Shown here: positions 32,053 to 41,973 of the stretch, one piece after another | How the letters are laid out: every line of letters starts with the position of its first letter | Numbering within the stretch: position 1 is the stretch's first letter | From: Deltaproteobacteria bacterium | GTDB taxonomy: Bacteria; Myxococcota; JADLHZ01 | Length of the DNA: 54,981 bases | Direction of reading: 5' to 3' | Assembly: GCA_020848545.1 (NCBI GenBank) | Contig: JADLHZ010000042.1 | Span: forward strand, 1-54,981 | Position numbers and translations under genes: made by a program | Notes under the pieces: generated by a model | Told to the model about the DNA's origin: nothing | Seen by the model: the letters and a program-made list of their open reading frames with translations, nothing else | The model's database searches: none

Positions 32053-35000
32053 TCTTCGCTCCACGGTCGATCGTCATCAAGCGCCGCGTCTTGCAGCACG
32101 AGCGGCACGCTCGGCTCGACATCGCGCAGAGAGTTCAAGCATGCGAATTCGGTCCACGGCCGCTCGCTCGCCGATCGGAGCAAGGCCCGCGTCGGGCCGT
32201 CCGAGTCTTCGCGATAGCCGAGACGAGCGCCCACGTTGCGCCGTCGTTCGGCCGCCCACATGTCGATCCGCCGCTGCAGCAACGCACGGGTTTCATCAGC
32301 GACCGCACGCGATCCGGTAACGGTCTCTGCGCGCCGAACGATCGCGTCGATAGCTTCGGCAACGACCGGAGAGCGCGGGTCGAAATGCTCGGCGCCGCTG
32401 TTCGGATTGAGCGTCTCGTCACAGAGCCTCGTGAGCGCGACGAGGATGCCCGTGAGCCCGCGATCGAGCGCGCGACTCGCAAACGGCGTGAGCGAGAGCG
32501 GTTCGACATGGCGATACAAGCTTTGGTGGTAATGCTCGAAGCGTTCGAAGTGCGAGAGATCGCGCGGCCGCGTCCAGTTGTACACTGTGCAGACGATCCC
32601 GGGCACGCCACGACCTACGCGGCTCGTCGCTTGGATGTACTCGGACGTCGTCTTCGGCTGACCGCACACGAGCATCAACCCGAGGCGCGGCACGTCGACG
32701 CCCACCGAGATCATGTTCGTGGCGAGCACGACGTCGAGCGGCAGCGGCTGGTTAGGTTGGCGCTGCACCTGCGGCGAGAACTTCAGCTCGAGGCGGTCGA
32801 GGATTTTTGGGATGTCATCCGACGAGCGCCGCGAGGTGAGCTCCTCCGGCGAGCGAATCATGCGCCGCGCGAGCCCGTGACGATCCATCCGGCGCAACCG
32901 GGCGCGCACGTCGTCCTCGATCAAGCGGCGCATGCCGGCGAGTTCGCGCATGGCGTTAAAGTAGCCGATGGCGGTCATCCACGGATCGGCGGCTTCGCCC
33001 CAGCGATCGAGGAGCACTTGGCCGGCCGCGAGAAACGCAGCGTAGACGCGAATCAAGATCGCCTTCATGCGCCGGCCGGATGCGCACACACCGAGATAGA
33101 GCCGCCCCGGATGGAAGTCGTCCGTTCGTTCGAGCGAGAAGAAGTTGCTCTTCGCCGACGTGCCGTGCGGTGGGAAGATCGCGACCTTGCGGCCAAAGAG
33201 CGCGTGCACCTGATCGCGTGCGCGACGAATGGTGGCGGTCGACGCGATCACCTTCGGACGCACGCGTCTGCCGTTCGCCTCCCACGTGCATAGTGCGTCG
33301 ACGGCGGTCTCGTAGAGCCCGGTCAAGCTTCCGAGTGGGCCGCTGATCAAATGGAGCTCGTCTTGGATGATGAGATCTGGTGGCCGCAGCGGTGGATGCG
33401 CTTCGAGCCGAACATTTGGCTCTTGTGAATTCGAAACGTGACTCTGCGCGTCCTCGACCTCGGAGGACACGAACCCGTGGCGCGGACATCGGCCGGTGAC
33501 TCGGCCGAAGAGCATCTCCACTTGGCCCTTCCACGGCATCTGCGCGAGCTTATCGACCGTGGCGATCACGAGCGACGGCAAGCGGCGGTAGATCTCTTCG
33601 TCGACGACGACGACCGGCAGGCCTTCTTTCGGCGCCTGGGCTTCCGTGAAGGCGCAACGCCCGTACCGTTCGGCGCAGAACGCGAGCGTCCGCGCGGACC
33701 CCGCCGGATACTTGCTCACGCGATAGGTTACGGCGCTCCCACACCACGGACACGCTGTGAGCTGCTTCGGCGAGCTGATCGCCGCCGTCCACTGAGCGCC
33801 TGCGTCACGGAGCGCTTGATCCGAGTGATCCGTCCAGAGTGGCGTGCTGCGCTCGCCCACCCAGAGGCCAAGGCGAAACGGCTCTTGTCCGTAGCGTGGG
33901 TCCGCAGCGACTTGCTCGCGCCGGATCACCTCGCACGCGCACACGAGAGCCGCCGCCCGCTGAAACTGCTGCAACGTTAGGAGGCGCAATGTGTAGCGCA
34001 TCAGCACCGCGACGCCGCTCGCGCCAGAGTAACCCGACACCGTGCCTTGGAGACGCCGTATCAAGAACGTGTACGCGGCGAGCCCGAGATACGCTTCCGT
34101 CTTGCCACCGCCGGTGGGAAACCAAAGCAAGTGCGCGGGCGACGCCGGATCTTCGCTGCGATCCGGATGATCGAGCAACGTGAGGCCTGGCAGGTTCAGG
34201 AGGATGAAGCCCATTTGAAAAGGACGCCAGGTGCGATCCTTCTCTTGGTCGTGGTCTTCGAGCGTCGTCCCCTTTCCGGCCTTCTTCGCGCGCGCGAAGA
34301 GCGCGTGCACGCGTTGCTGCCACATGGCGCGATTAAGGAAACGGAACGCCTCGAAGGCGTCGACGTTCTCGGCAAGGAGCTCGAGACCGCGGCGCATGCC
34401 CGTGAGCGCGTCCTCACACCTCGCGAGCGCCGCGGTTGCGGGCTCCTCGTGCCCTCCAAGCTCGTCGCGCGGCGCAGCTCTCTCGTCGTCGATCCACGCG
34501 CGATAGGCCCCAAGCAACGGTGCGAGCATCGCCTGCACCGTGGCGGGAGACGGCGCTTCCGCCAGACGCTTCATATCGAGCACTACGCCTGAGAGCGCCG
34601 GCGCGTCCGACACGAGCACCGATCCCATGTCCGGCACAACGGAGGACGGCATCACCACCGTCGCGATCTCCGTCGCACGCTCGGGATCCACCTCGTGCGC
34701 TTCGACGCATGTCGCGACTCCGTGCCCGACGGCGAACTCCGGGCGATGACGGTAGAGCATCGCCATCGCCTGCTGTTCGAGCTCAGCGCCATCGTCGTTC
34801 GCGCTGCGGCGGCAGACGAAGATCGGCCCGTCGCCGCTCACGCGAAGCTCCGGCTGAAAGAGCCAGGCTTCGTCGCGGTTGCGATCCGGCTCCTGTTGGC
34901 CGTTGACGAGAAACAGACTCACGACCCATGCATCCGCGGTCTTGCGGGCGACGCCGTCGACGTAGATGTCCGCGTGACTCTCGACCGGTGAAAAGCGCGC

Positions 35001-35813
35001 GATCGGCCCCTCGGCGAGCGGAACCTGCACGCTCTTTCCAAGCATCGGGCACCGCTTCCACACCATCGGATGTTTGCCATCCCCTCCGGCGCGCGCGCTG
35101 CGAACGCGTTCATAGCGACCCCAAGCGGTGTCCACGACGAACGCGCTCGCCGCTCGATCGACCGCGAACGTCATGCCGATGGACGACGGCAGTAAGCTGT
35201 TCGTCGGCGGTCGCTCCTCGCGGCCTTCTTCGCCGTAACCGCCGCCGTCCTCCACCGCGAGATCGTCATCGTCAGCCGCGTGCATGCGTTGATAGCGCGG
35301 CGCCAGGGCGCCGAGGATGTACCGCTCCGAGACGCGCTGCTCGTCGATCTCCTCCTCAGGGCCGCCGGCGGGGCCGACGAGCTCGCCGGCCACAAGCGTG
35401 TGCAGTTCCGCACGCAGTTGGCGCGATGGCGGCGCCGCGAGCACGCGCGGTGGCGGTGGGTTCGCCGGTGGCGGTGGGTACTCAGCGGCGTCCAATGCTT
35501 CGCGGGAGTCCTCGACGACATCGACGACTTCGATCTCGTCGGCCTTCGGCGCTCGCTTCGCCGTCTTCTTGTTCTTCTTCGCCGGCTTCTTCTTCGCGGT
35601 CTGTGCGGCGACGACCTCGGCCACTTCGTCGCGCATCGTGCCAAGACCGAGCGCCTCGTCGTCGAGCGGCACACCAGCAAAGAGCGCGGCGATGTCAGCG
35701 TCGACCTCGCACACCTCGGTCCAGTCGAGCGTGAGAGTGCCAGCCCGCAGCTCGGCGTTCATCTTCTTCAGTTCCGCGGCGGTGGGCGCGAAGCGTCGTT
35801 CGAGTTTCTTCAT
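32049..35813 (-). CDS. drmA: DISARM helicase DrmA
   Basis: A superfamily 2 helicase of about 1,254 residues. Walker A is LWFPTGGGKTEAYLGL near residue 570, the DEAD-box-like motif is IQDELHLISGPLGSL near 818, motif III is IASTAT, and motif VI is EYIQATSRVGRGVPG near 1063. The large N-terminal part has an Ala/Pro-rich linker (ANPPPPRVLAAPPSR) and a Lys-rich stretch (KKKPAKKNKKTAKR). Together with DrmB it makes the core complex of DISARM. ATG 35813 overlaps the upstream stop by four bases like the other joints in the operon; GTG 35834 would add seven residues. Confidence 0.93.
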   Translation of the reverse strand: MKKLERRFAPTAAELKKMNAELRAGTLTLDWTEVCEVDADIAALFAGVPLDDEALGLGTMRDEVAEVVAAQTAKKKPAKKNKKTAKRAPKADEIEVVDVVEDSREALDAAEYPPPPANPPPPRVLAAPPSRQLRAELHTLVAGELVGPAGGPEEEIDEQRVSERYILGALAPRYQRMHAADDDDLAVEDGGGYGEEGREERPPTNSLLPSSIGMTFAVDRAASAFVVDTAWGRYERVRSARAGGDGKHPMVWKRCPMLGKSVQVPLAEGPIARFSPVESHADIYVDGVARKTADAWVVSLFLVNGQQEPDRNRDEAWLFQPELRVSGDGPIFVCRRSANDDGAELEQQAMAMLYRHRPEFAVGHGVATCVEAHEVDPERATEIATVVMPSSVVPDMGSVLVSDAPALSGVVLDMKRLAEAPSPATVQAMLAPLLGAYRAWIDDERAAPRDELGGHEEPATAALARCEDALTGMRRGLELLAENVDAFEAFRFLNRAMWQQRVHALFARAKKAGKGTTLEDHDQEKDRTWRPFQMGFILLNLPGLTLLDHPDRSEDPASPAHLLWFPTGGGKTEAYLGLAAYTFLIRRLQGTVSGYSGASGVAVLMRYTLRLLTLQQFQRAAALVCACEVIRREQVAADPRYGQEPFRLGLWVGERSTPLWTDHSDQALRDAGAQWTAAISSPKQLTACPWCGSAVTYRVSKYPAGSARTLAFCAERYGRCAFTEAQAPKEGLPVVVVDEEIYRRLPSLVIATVDKLAQMPWKGQVEMLFGRVTGRCPRHGFVSSEVEDAQSHVSNSQEPNVRLEAHPPLRPPDLIIQDELHLISGPLGSLTGLYETAVDALCTWEANGRRVRPKVIASTATIRRARDQVHALFGRKVAIFPPHGTSAKSNFFSLERTDDFHPGRLYLGVCASGRRMKAILIRVYAAFLAAGQVLLDRWGEAADPWMTAIGYFNAMRELAGMRRLIEDDVRARLRRMDRHGLARRMIRSPEELTSRRSSDDIPKILDRLELKFSPQVQRQPNQPLPLDVVLATNMISVGVDVPRLGLMLVCGQPKTTSEYIQATSRVGRGVPGIVCTVYNWTRPRDLSHFERFEHYHQSLYRHVEPLSLTPFASRALDRGLTGILVALTRLCDETLNPNSGAEHFDPRSPVVAEAIDAIVRRAETVTGSRAVADETRALLQRRIDMWAAERRRNVGARLGYREDSDGPTRALLRSASERPWTEFACLNSLRDVEPSVPLVLQDAALDDDRPWSEE

Positions 35814-37888
35814 GCTTTGCTCGTCAAATTCCACTTCTCTTTGTCGAACGGTTGAAACAGCGGGCCCTTATCCGCGGCATCGAGGACCACAAGCAACGCC
35901 CGCATCGCGCGCGTCATCGCGACGAAAATCGTTCGGCGCTCGCGACGAAGAAGCTCGATCTCTTCGTCGTCGCCCGCGCCGCGCAGTTCAGGCGGATAGC
36001 GCTCCTGCACGAAGCCGGCGAGCATCACGACGGGGAACTCGAGGCCTTTGGCGGACTTCATCGTCAGGACCTTCACTTCTGAGGCCTTCAGGTCGAGTTC
36101 CTTTCCCTTCATAAACGCGGCGGGCACTTTGTTTGCATTGAGACCCATTGCGACGCGACGCGCGGAAGCTTCGGTCGGACAGAGTACCGCCGCGCCCCCT
36201 ATGCCGAGGCGAAGCTCACGGGTGGCGTTGCGGATGAAATTCGCCAGCAACGTCTCTTCCTGGCCGGGCGTCTTCACCTTGCGCACGGCGGGCTCGAAGC
36301 CCTCGTGCGCGTGAGGTGTTTCGCTCTCGTCGTCATCGAGCGCGCCGTCTTCGAGGTAGCTCTTCGCAGCGAGCGCGAGCTGCTTCGTTGACCGATAGTT
36401 CACCTTCAATGCGTGTGTGTGGCCCTTGAACGACAGCGTCTCATGCACGTCCGCCCAGCGGAAGGCGCCGCCGTAGATCGACTGGTTCGCGTCCGCGGTG
36501 AGGAAGAGGCGCGCCTTCTGCTTGCATAGGTGCACGAGCATGCGGATAGCGGTGGGCTCGAGATCCTGGGCTTCGTCGATGATGACCGCGTCGTACGTCA
36601 GCGGTGGACCGTGCTCGGCGACTCTCGCGGCCTCGGCGCGAAGCATCTGCCACGTGATCGCTTTTTGGGCGGCGAGCTCATTGTGGAACGTCTGTGTCAC
36701 GGTCCATACGGCACGACGCTGGAGCTTCGACAGCGCGAGCTCTCGGCCGGCGCGTTTGGCAGCGAGGTACGCCGCGAGGGAGTCGAGGTTGCGCGCCTGG
36801 ATCACGGCTGTGATCTCTTCAAGGAGGTAGTCGAGCTGAAGCTTCGCGATCGCCTCGCGTTGCGCCGCTTGCTCCATGGCATTGCCGTCGTAGTCGGCAC
36901 CCTTCACGGCGCGCTCGAGGGTACGCTTGAGATCGATCCCATCAGCGAGCTTCCGCCCGGCGATCCACTGCTCGGCGAGCTGACGCGCCACACTGTCAGC
37001 GGTGCGGACGGTGACGAGGTCCGCGTGCTCGCCGAGCAGCGACTTCAGCAGCTGTTGCGAGTAGGCGACGAGCGCGTTCGTATACGTCGTGAACAGGATC
37101 GACGGCTTCTGCTTCTCCTTCAACGCGCGATCGACGATCGCCTTGCAGCGATAGAGCGCGACCGTGCTCTTTCCAGAACCGGGGCCCCCTTTGAGCAGCG
37201 TTGGTCCGTTACTCGCGAGCCCCCACTTCACCGCCGACTCTTGGACCGGATCGAGGCGCAGGAGGAACGGCACGAGCTCGCCAGCACGAATGCGGAGGAG
37301 ATCGTCCGTGTCGTCGACGATCAGGTCCGGCGCGCGGAGGGCGTCTTCGAGGCGCGCGCCATTCACCATCTCGCAGAGAGCGAGGCGTTGATCCTCGGTG
37401 ATCTTCGCGAACGCGAGAAGCTCTTCTTCGTATTTCAGATCGAGCAACGCTTCGTGGAGCGCATCGGGCACGCGTTGCGCTTTGAGCATGGCTTCGGTCA
37501 GGCGGGAGATGAGCTTCGTCTTCGCCTTTTCTGGTTTCGCGAGAAGTTGCGGCCAGGTCTTTTGCGGCGTGGATGCAGGGAGCTCGGCGTCGAGACCGCC
37601 GAGGTGCTCAGACTCCGGCGGCGAGTCGTAGGTGTCTTCGGCGCGTTTGTCGATCTTGAGGACGCTGACGTACTTGTCATCGAAGAGGTAGAAGATCCGG
37701 TAGTCGCCAGAGCGTAGACGGTAGAGATCTCGGTCCAAGTGTTTGAGCTTCTTCTTCACTTTCGCGTCCGGCATAGGGTCAGCGCAGAGGGCCTTCAGCT
37801 TGTCGAGGATCTGCTTCGTGACCTTGGCGTCGAGCGCGAAGAGTTCGTTCTGCGCGCTCGGCTTCATCGACAGGATGCGATCGGTCAT
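35810..37888 (-). CDS. RelE/ParE-UvrD helicase fusion inside the DISARM operon
   Basis: A 692-residue two-part protein. Residues 1-85 look like a RelE/ParE-family fold (SMKPSAQNELFALDAKVTKQIL and LYRLRSGDYRIFYLFDDKY), the beta-sheet of toxin proteins. A UvrD/Rep superfamily 1 helicase follows: Walker A KGGPGSGKSTVALYR near 236, IIDEAQDLEP near 439, NYRSTKQL, and MKSAKGLEFPVVMLAG near 615, with VAMTRAMRALLVV at the end. The fusion is a known arrangement for some stand-alone helicases, but it is not one of the five classical DISARM genes. It lies 17 bases after drmMI and overlaps drmA by four bases, so it is part of the operon. No antitoxin gene is present. Confidence 0.88.
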   Translation of the reverse strand: MTDRILSMKPSAQNELFALDAKVTKQILDKLKALCADPMPDAKVKKKLKHLDRDLYRLRSGDYRIFYLFDDKYVSVLKIDKRAEDTYDSPPESEHLGGLDAELPASTPQKTWPQLLAKPEKAKTKLISRLTEAMLKAQRVPDALHEALLDLKYEEELLAFAKITEDQRLALCEMVNGARLEDALRAPDLIVDDTDDLLRIRAGELVPFLLRLDPVQESAVKWGLASNGPTLLKGGPGSGKSTVALYRCKAIVDRALKEKQKPSILFTTYTNALVAYSQQLLKSLLGEHADLVTVRTADSVARQLAEQWIAGRKLADGIDLKRTLERAVKGADYDGNAMEQAAQREAIAKLQLDYLLEEITAVIQARNLDSLAAYLAAKRAGRELALSKLQRRAVWTVTQTFHNELAAQKAITWQMLRAEAARVAEHGPPLTYDAVIIDEAQDLEPTAIRMLVHLCKQKARLFLTADANQSIYGGAFRWADVHETLSFKGHTHALKVNYRSTKQLALAAKSYLEDGALDDDESETPHAHEGFEPAVRKVKTPGQEETLLANFIRNATRELRLGIGGAAVLCPTEASARRVAMGLNANKVPAAFMKGKELDLKASEVKVLTMKSAKGLEFPVVMLAGFVQERYPPELRGAGDDEEIELLRRERRTIFVAMTRAMRALLVVLDAADKGPLFQPFDKEKWNLTSKA

Positions 37889-37905
37889 GTCTCCCTCGAG
37901 AGGCG

Positions 37906-40900
37906 TTAGAGCAGCGTGAGCGTCTTTTTGTCCTTCGGCTTGCGCCGAGTCGGCTTCAATGCCGCGGACCTCATCTCGGTGGTCGGCGGCGGATCGGAAT
38001 CTTCGTCAGGCTCGGGGGTGTCGCCCTGGAGACCTTGGCTGGCTTCTTCGGCGTAGCGCTCGTAATTCATAGCGAGGAGTCGATCGAGGATCTCGCGTAG
38101 AATCGAGCCTTCCATCGTGTATCGAACGCCTTCTCGCTGACGAAAGAAACCGTGCTGCGGGTTCAGATCTGTCCAGCCGTACGCCGTCAGAAGCAAGCGA
38201 TCGATTTCCGCATGGACTTCTCGAAGCGACTCAATTTCGGCGCTGCGTTGGCTGCTATCGTGGAAAAGATTGTAGAGGGAGGTTGGCCCCTGATCGCTGG
38301 CAAGCATCAGGCTCTCTCGTGTTTCGTGATACGCGAGAGAGCGCGCGCTCAGCCGTTCGAGCATCACCTGCTCAAGGTGTGGGACGGGAAATGTCGCTGC
38401 ACACCGCTTGGCACTGTAAACAAGATCTCGTTTGCGCCGGAGCCCCCATTTCCACGCCCATTCGACGTGAATCGAGGACTGAAGAATTCCAAATACTCCC
38501 CAGTGCCGAGCTGGAAATAGAACTGCCTTGTGTTTCGGCAAGCAGCGATTCAGATCCACCTTGCGAAACGCTAGGTGGACGGAGGTTTCGCCACACGCGA
38601 AACAAAGCGGGTTCTGCGCTGCCTCTACCCACAGTGCATTCGCCGGCCGTGAGTGCTCGAGGCTCTCCTCATCAGCGATGCCGAGTTCCGAGACTAGGGA
38701 AGCTCTCTTGCGCTCGCTCAAAACAGCCAGTCTGCGGCGATCGATTACCAATGGCGCTTCGTCATACAGATGTACGTATGAATAGAGTTCGTCGCCGCCA
38801 ACGACAGGAATGAGAACCCCTCTCGCCTCGGGCGATAGAGACTTGCACTCCGTTGCCGCGATCGGCCGATTCTGTGGGGAGAGCTTTACGCCCAGCATGG
38901 CGCACAGCGAGCTCTTAACCAATTTGTTCGGGAGCGCGTCAGACGTCGTGCCACCCGCGCGAAACTGGCCATCGATCTCTGCCACCGTCATGTCGTCGAG
39001 CAAGCGTCTGCCGTTCCAATCTTTCGTGAGGCAGAAGGCGACGAACTCAACTTGCGCGGTACCGGGCCACGGGCGGGGGGACCACGCGAATCGCGCAGCG
39101 CATCCGGCCGCTTTCAGCGGAGCAAGACAGCTCTCCGAGGTTTCTCCTCTCAAAATCGAGGAAGTGGAGATAAGTCCGACGTGACCACGCGGCGCGACCT
39201 GCACCCCGCGCTTCACAAAACCAACGACGAGGTCGGCCTTCCCATGCCAGGGCGGAGAGTGCCGCTGGAGCAACGCCATGTAGTCCTCACCCAGACGACT
39301 CGCGGCGATCGTTCCGTATTGAAAGGGAGGGTTGGAAACTACGGCATCAAAACCACCTGCGGCGAACGCCTCCGGAAACTCGAGAAGCCAATGAAACGGC
39401 CGCCACGTACGGGCGTCGCCGCTACCGGCGAGTACTGTGTCGACCTCCGAACGGAGGTGACGAAGCTTCGCCTCGCGATCGTCCTTCGCTCCGAGCGTAG
39501 CGCCGAGCCGAGCCGCCCAAGCCTGCATCGAGCGAGCCTCGACCGCTGCATTGCCTGGGCCCGCGGCGCGAGCTGCCGCGATCAAAGCGTCAGCCACAAG
39601 GTAAGCTTCGCGGAGACCCTCTTCGCACTCGCGCAGCAACTTCGCCTTCGCCTCGGCGTCGTGCAGATCGCGCACGGTGAAGCTCTCGAGCTCGCGGCGC
39701 TTCGCGATCGCGCGAGTCACCGCCGGCCCGAGGCGGCCGCGGAAGTCAAACAGGTCGCGCACATCCGCGGCGCGATCGGGGCTCAAGTGGAAGCGGCGCA
39801 CTTGTTCGAGATCGTGGACACCAAGCAAGGAGTCGCCGCACCGGAGCGCGTGATCGAGAAAGGTAAACGGCCGGTCGCGCTGCATTGTGATCAGCCAGAG
39901 CGACAGCTTCGCCATCTCGACCGCGAGCGGGTTCTTGTCGACACCGAACAAGCAGCGGTCAGCGACTATTCGGCGCGCCACGATGGAGCGCTCCTTCGGA
40001 TCGCGCGGGATCACTTGCTCCGTGAGCGCGCCACGGCCGAGATCGCCCTCCGGCGTCACCACGACTTGCCCGCTCGAGGAAGACTCGGCGCGTTCCCAAG
40101 CTTCTATGAGGCGATCAGCAAGATAGCGACATGCCTGTACCAAAAACGCACCTGAGCCCATCGCAAGATCGCAAATCTTCAACGACAACAGTGCTCGCGC
40201 CGACTTCAACGTCCACTCCGCCGCCGGCTTCCCTTCGCACGGTCCGTCGTAGACGAGCGCTTCGAGAGCATGCCGCACGATCGGCTCGGTGAGCGACTGC
40301 GGCGTGTAGTGCGTGCCGGTGCTTCGCCGCTCCGGACTGTCGGAGACGTAGAGCGTTCCCGCGGGCATCACCATTGGATCGCCGAACGACGTGTGCCGCA
40401 CGAGCAGCGAGAAAGGTCGTACCCGAGCGAGCAGCTTCTTGTCGTTCCCACACGCGGCTAGCCAGCGCGCATCGTCCTCGAGCTCGTCGCCGCTCTTCGT
40501 GAGCAGCTTCTCGACCTTCGCGACAGAAGCGCCCGTCTCCTCCGAGATCCAAGCGGCGAAAGACTCCGCGTCATCCCCGTAGCGTTGCTCAATTTCCTTC
40601 AACCCGAGTTCAGGTTCCTCCCCACCCTTGCCGATGAGCCCGAGCATCGGCGCCTTCGCGCGATACGTCGTGTGGTCGAGCAAACCCTCGTAGACGTGCC
40701 CGATCTGCTCGACGTCGAGCCCCGCAAAGGATAACCGACGCCGCTCGCGCTCACCGTTAGCGCCGCCCTTCATCTGCAAGAATTGGAGCGCTTCGAGCAC
40801 GTGCAGCACAGTGCGGTTGCTGATGTCGAGCGGCTCCGCCTCGCCGATCGCCTGCCCGCGCGTGCGCCCTTCGAGGAACGGAAAGCGGTCCACATCGAAG

Positions 40901-41973
40901 AGCGAGCCTCCGTACGCCGGGAGCCGCATGGCCTCGTGCTCGACGCCGCCGTGCACGGCGCGAAACAACGCCAAGAGGCGACCCCAGGCATCGAAGCTGT
41001 GCTCCAACACTTCCTCGCCATTGCGATCCGCTACCTCGCGCAGGCGCGCCGATAACGTCGACGCTGCGTAGTGCTGGTCATAGAACGGCTCGCCATATGG
41101 CAACTGCTTTCGCTCCTCCGCGCAGAAGAGAAACACGAGGCGCATGAGCACCGTGACGCACGCCTCGTACAGCTCGTTCTCGAAGAAACCCTCGAGCAGC
41201 CCGCGGTTGCGGTCGCGATCGATGTGATCGAGCGCCGCCACGAGCACCTCGATCGCCTGTCGCGCCTGCAAGCCGAGCTGCGCCGTCACCTCGTGCTGCT
41301 CGTTCGCGCTCGCCTCGAACAACGCGTCGAGCGTGTCCGTCTCTGGCACCGAGAAGAAGCGCCGCATTCGCAGCAGGCTCACGAACGCGCGGAGCAACGC
41401 CGGCTCCTCGATGAAGAGCCCGGAGTCGAAGGTGACGAAGCTCGCGCTCGCGCCTCGCGCCGCGAACACGAGCAGCCACTGCACACCGTTCGTCACGAGC
41501 CCGAGGCGCACGTTCTTCGCGAGCAAGAGCTCAAGCATGCGCGTGGCCGGTGATGCGGCGTACGGCGAGCCCGCGACAGGCCCGTCGAGCGCCTGGCCCG
41601 GCGGCATCACCGAGATGAATAGGCGTGGCGTGCCGGCTCCCGCACGTCCGGCCGGGTTCACGAACACGATGTCCGGGCGCAGCTCGACACCGTGCTCGGC
41701 CAAACGCTCGCACCACTCGGGCATCGGACCTTCGCGCCACACTTCGTCGTCGGCTTCGAGCAGCTCGCGGAGCACGAAACGCACCCAGAGCTTCTGCACG
41801 CTCGGATCCGCTTCGCTCTCGTCCCATTCGGAAAGCGCCGTACGCACACGCCCACGCACCTCGACGTTCACTTCGTCGAGTCCCTGGGGAAAGACACGAT
41901 CGAGAACCTTCAGCGACAGGCTAGGCCCGGACGCCTCCACGAGCTTCAACCAGTCGGCGTGTCGCGCGCTCAT
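37906..41973 (-). CDS. drmMI: DISARM adenine methyltransferase DrmMI
   Basis: A 1,355-residue N6-adenine methyltransferase of the type IIG/PglX-like class. The SAM-binding motif is CDLAMGSGAFLVQACRYL near residue 604, and the catalytic motif is VVSNPPFQYGTIAAS near 881. The N-terminal 500 residues are helical with no nuclease motif that I can identify, and the C-terminal 400 residues probably choose the target site. In class 1 DISARM this enzyme modifies host DNA to mark it as self. ATG 41973 overlaps the drmD stop (ATGA). The recognition sequence cannot be read from this protein. Confidence 0.93.
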   Translation of the reverse strand: MSARHADWLKLVEASGPSLSLKVLDRVFPQGLDEVNVEVRGRVRTALSEWDESEADPSVQKLWVRFVLRELLEADDEVWREGPMPEWCERLAEHGVELRPDIVFVNPAGRAGAGTPRLFISVMPPGQALDGPVAGSPYAASPATRMLELLLAKNVRLGLVTNGVQWLLVFAARGASASFVTFDSGLFIEEPALLRAFVSLLRMRRFFSVPETDTLDALFEASANEQHEVTAQLGLQARQAIEVLVAALDHIDRDRNRGLLEGFFENELYEACVTVLMRLVFLFCAEERKQLPYGEPFYDQHYAASTLSARLREVADRNGEEVLEHSFDAWGRLLALFRAVHGGVEHEAMRLPAYGGSLFDVDRFPFLEGRTRGQAIGEAEPLDISNRTVLHVLEALQFLQMKGGANGERERRRLSFAGLDVEQIGHVYEGLLDHTTYRAKAPMLGLIGKGGEEPELGLKEIEQRYGDDAESFAAWISEETGASVAKVEKLLTKSGDELEDDARWLAACGNDKKLLARVRPFSLLVRHTSFGDPMVMPAGTLYVSDSPERRSTGTHYTPQSLTEPIVRHALEALVYDGPCEGKPAAEWTLKSARALLSLKICDLAMGSGAFLVQACRYLADRLIEAWERAESSSSGQVVVTPEGDLGRGALTEQVIPRDPKERSIVARRIVADRCLFGVDKNPLAVEMAKLSLWLITMQRDRPFTFLDHALRCGDSLLGVHDLEQVRRFHLSPDRAADVRDLFDFRGRLGPAVTRAIAKRRELESFTVRDLHDAEAKAKLLRECEEGLREAYLVADALIAAARAAGPGNAAVEARSMQAWAARLGATLGAKDDREAKLRHLRSEVDTVLAGSGDARTWRPFHWLLEFPEAFAAGGFDAVVSNPPFQYGTIAASRLGEDYMALLQRHSPPWHGKADLVVGFVKRGVQVAPRGHVGLISTSSILRGETSESCLAPLKAAGCAARFAWSPRPWPGTAQVEFVAFCLTKDWNGRRLLDDMTVAEIDGQFRAGGTTSDALPNKLVKSSLCAMLGVKLSPQNRPIAATECKSLSPEARGVLIPVVGGDELYSYVHLYDEAPLVIDRRRLAVLSERKRASLVSELGIADEESLEHSRPANALWVEAAQNPLCFACGETSVHLAFRKVDLNRCLPKHKAVLFPARHWGVFGILQSSIHVEWAWKWGLRRKRDLVYSAKRCAATFPVPHLEQVMLERLSARSLAYHETRESLMLASDQGPTSLYNLFHDSSQRSAEIESLREVHAEIDRLLLTAYGWTDLNPQHGFFRQREGVRYTMEGSILREILDRLLAMNYERYAEEASQGLQGDTPEPDEDSDPPPTTEMRSAALKPTRRKPKDKKTLTLL

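Noticed and set aside
35810-38160. A RelE-RelB toxin-antitoxin pair inside the DISARM operon
   Set aside because: The RelE-like fold is fused to a helicase in one frame and no small antitoxin gene lies next to it.
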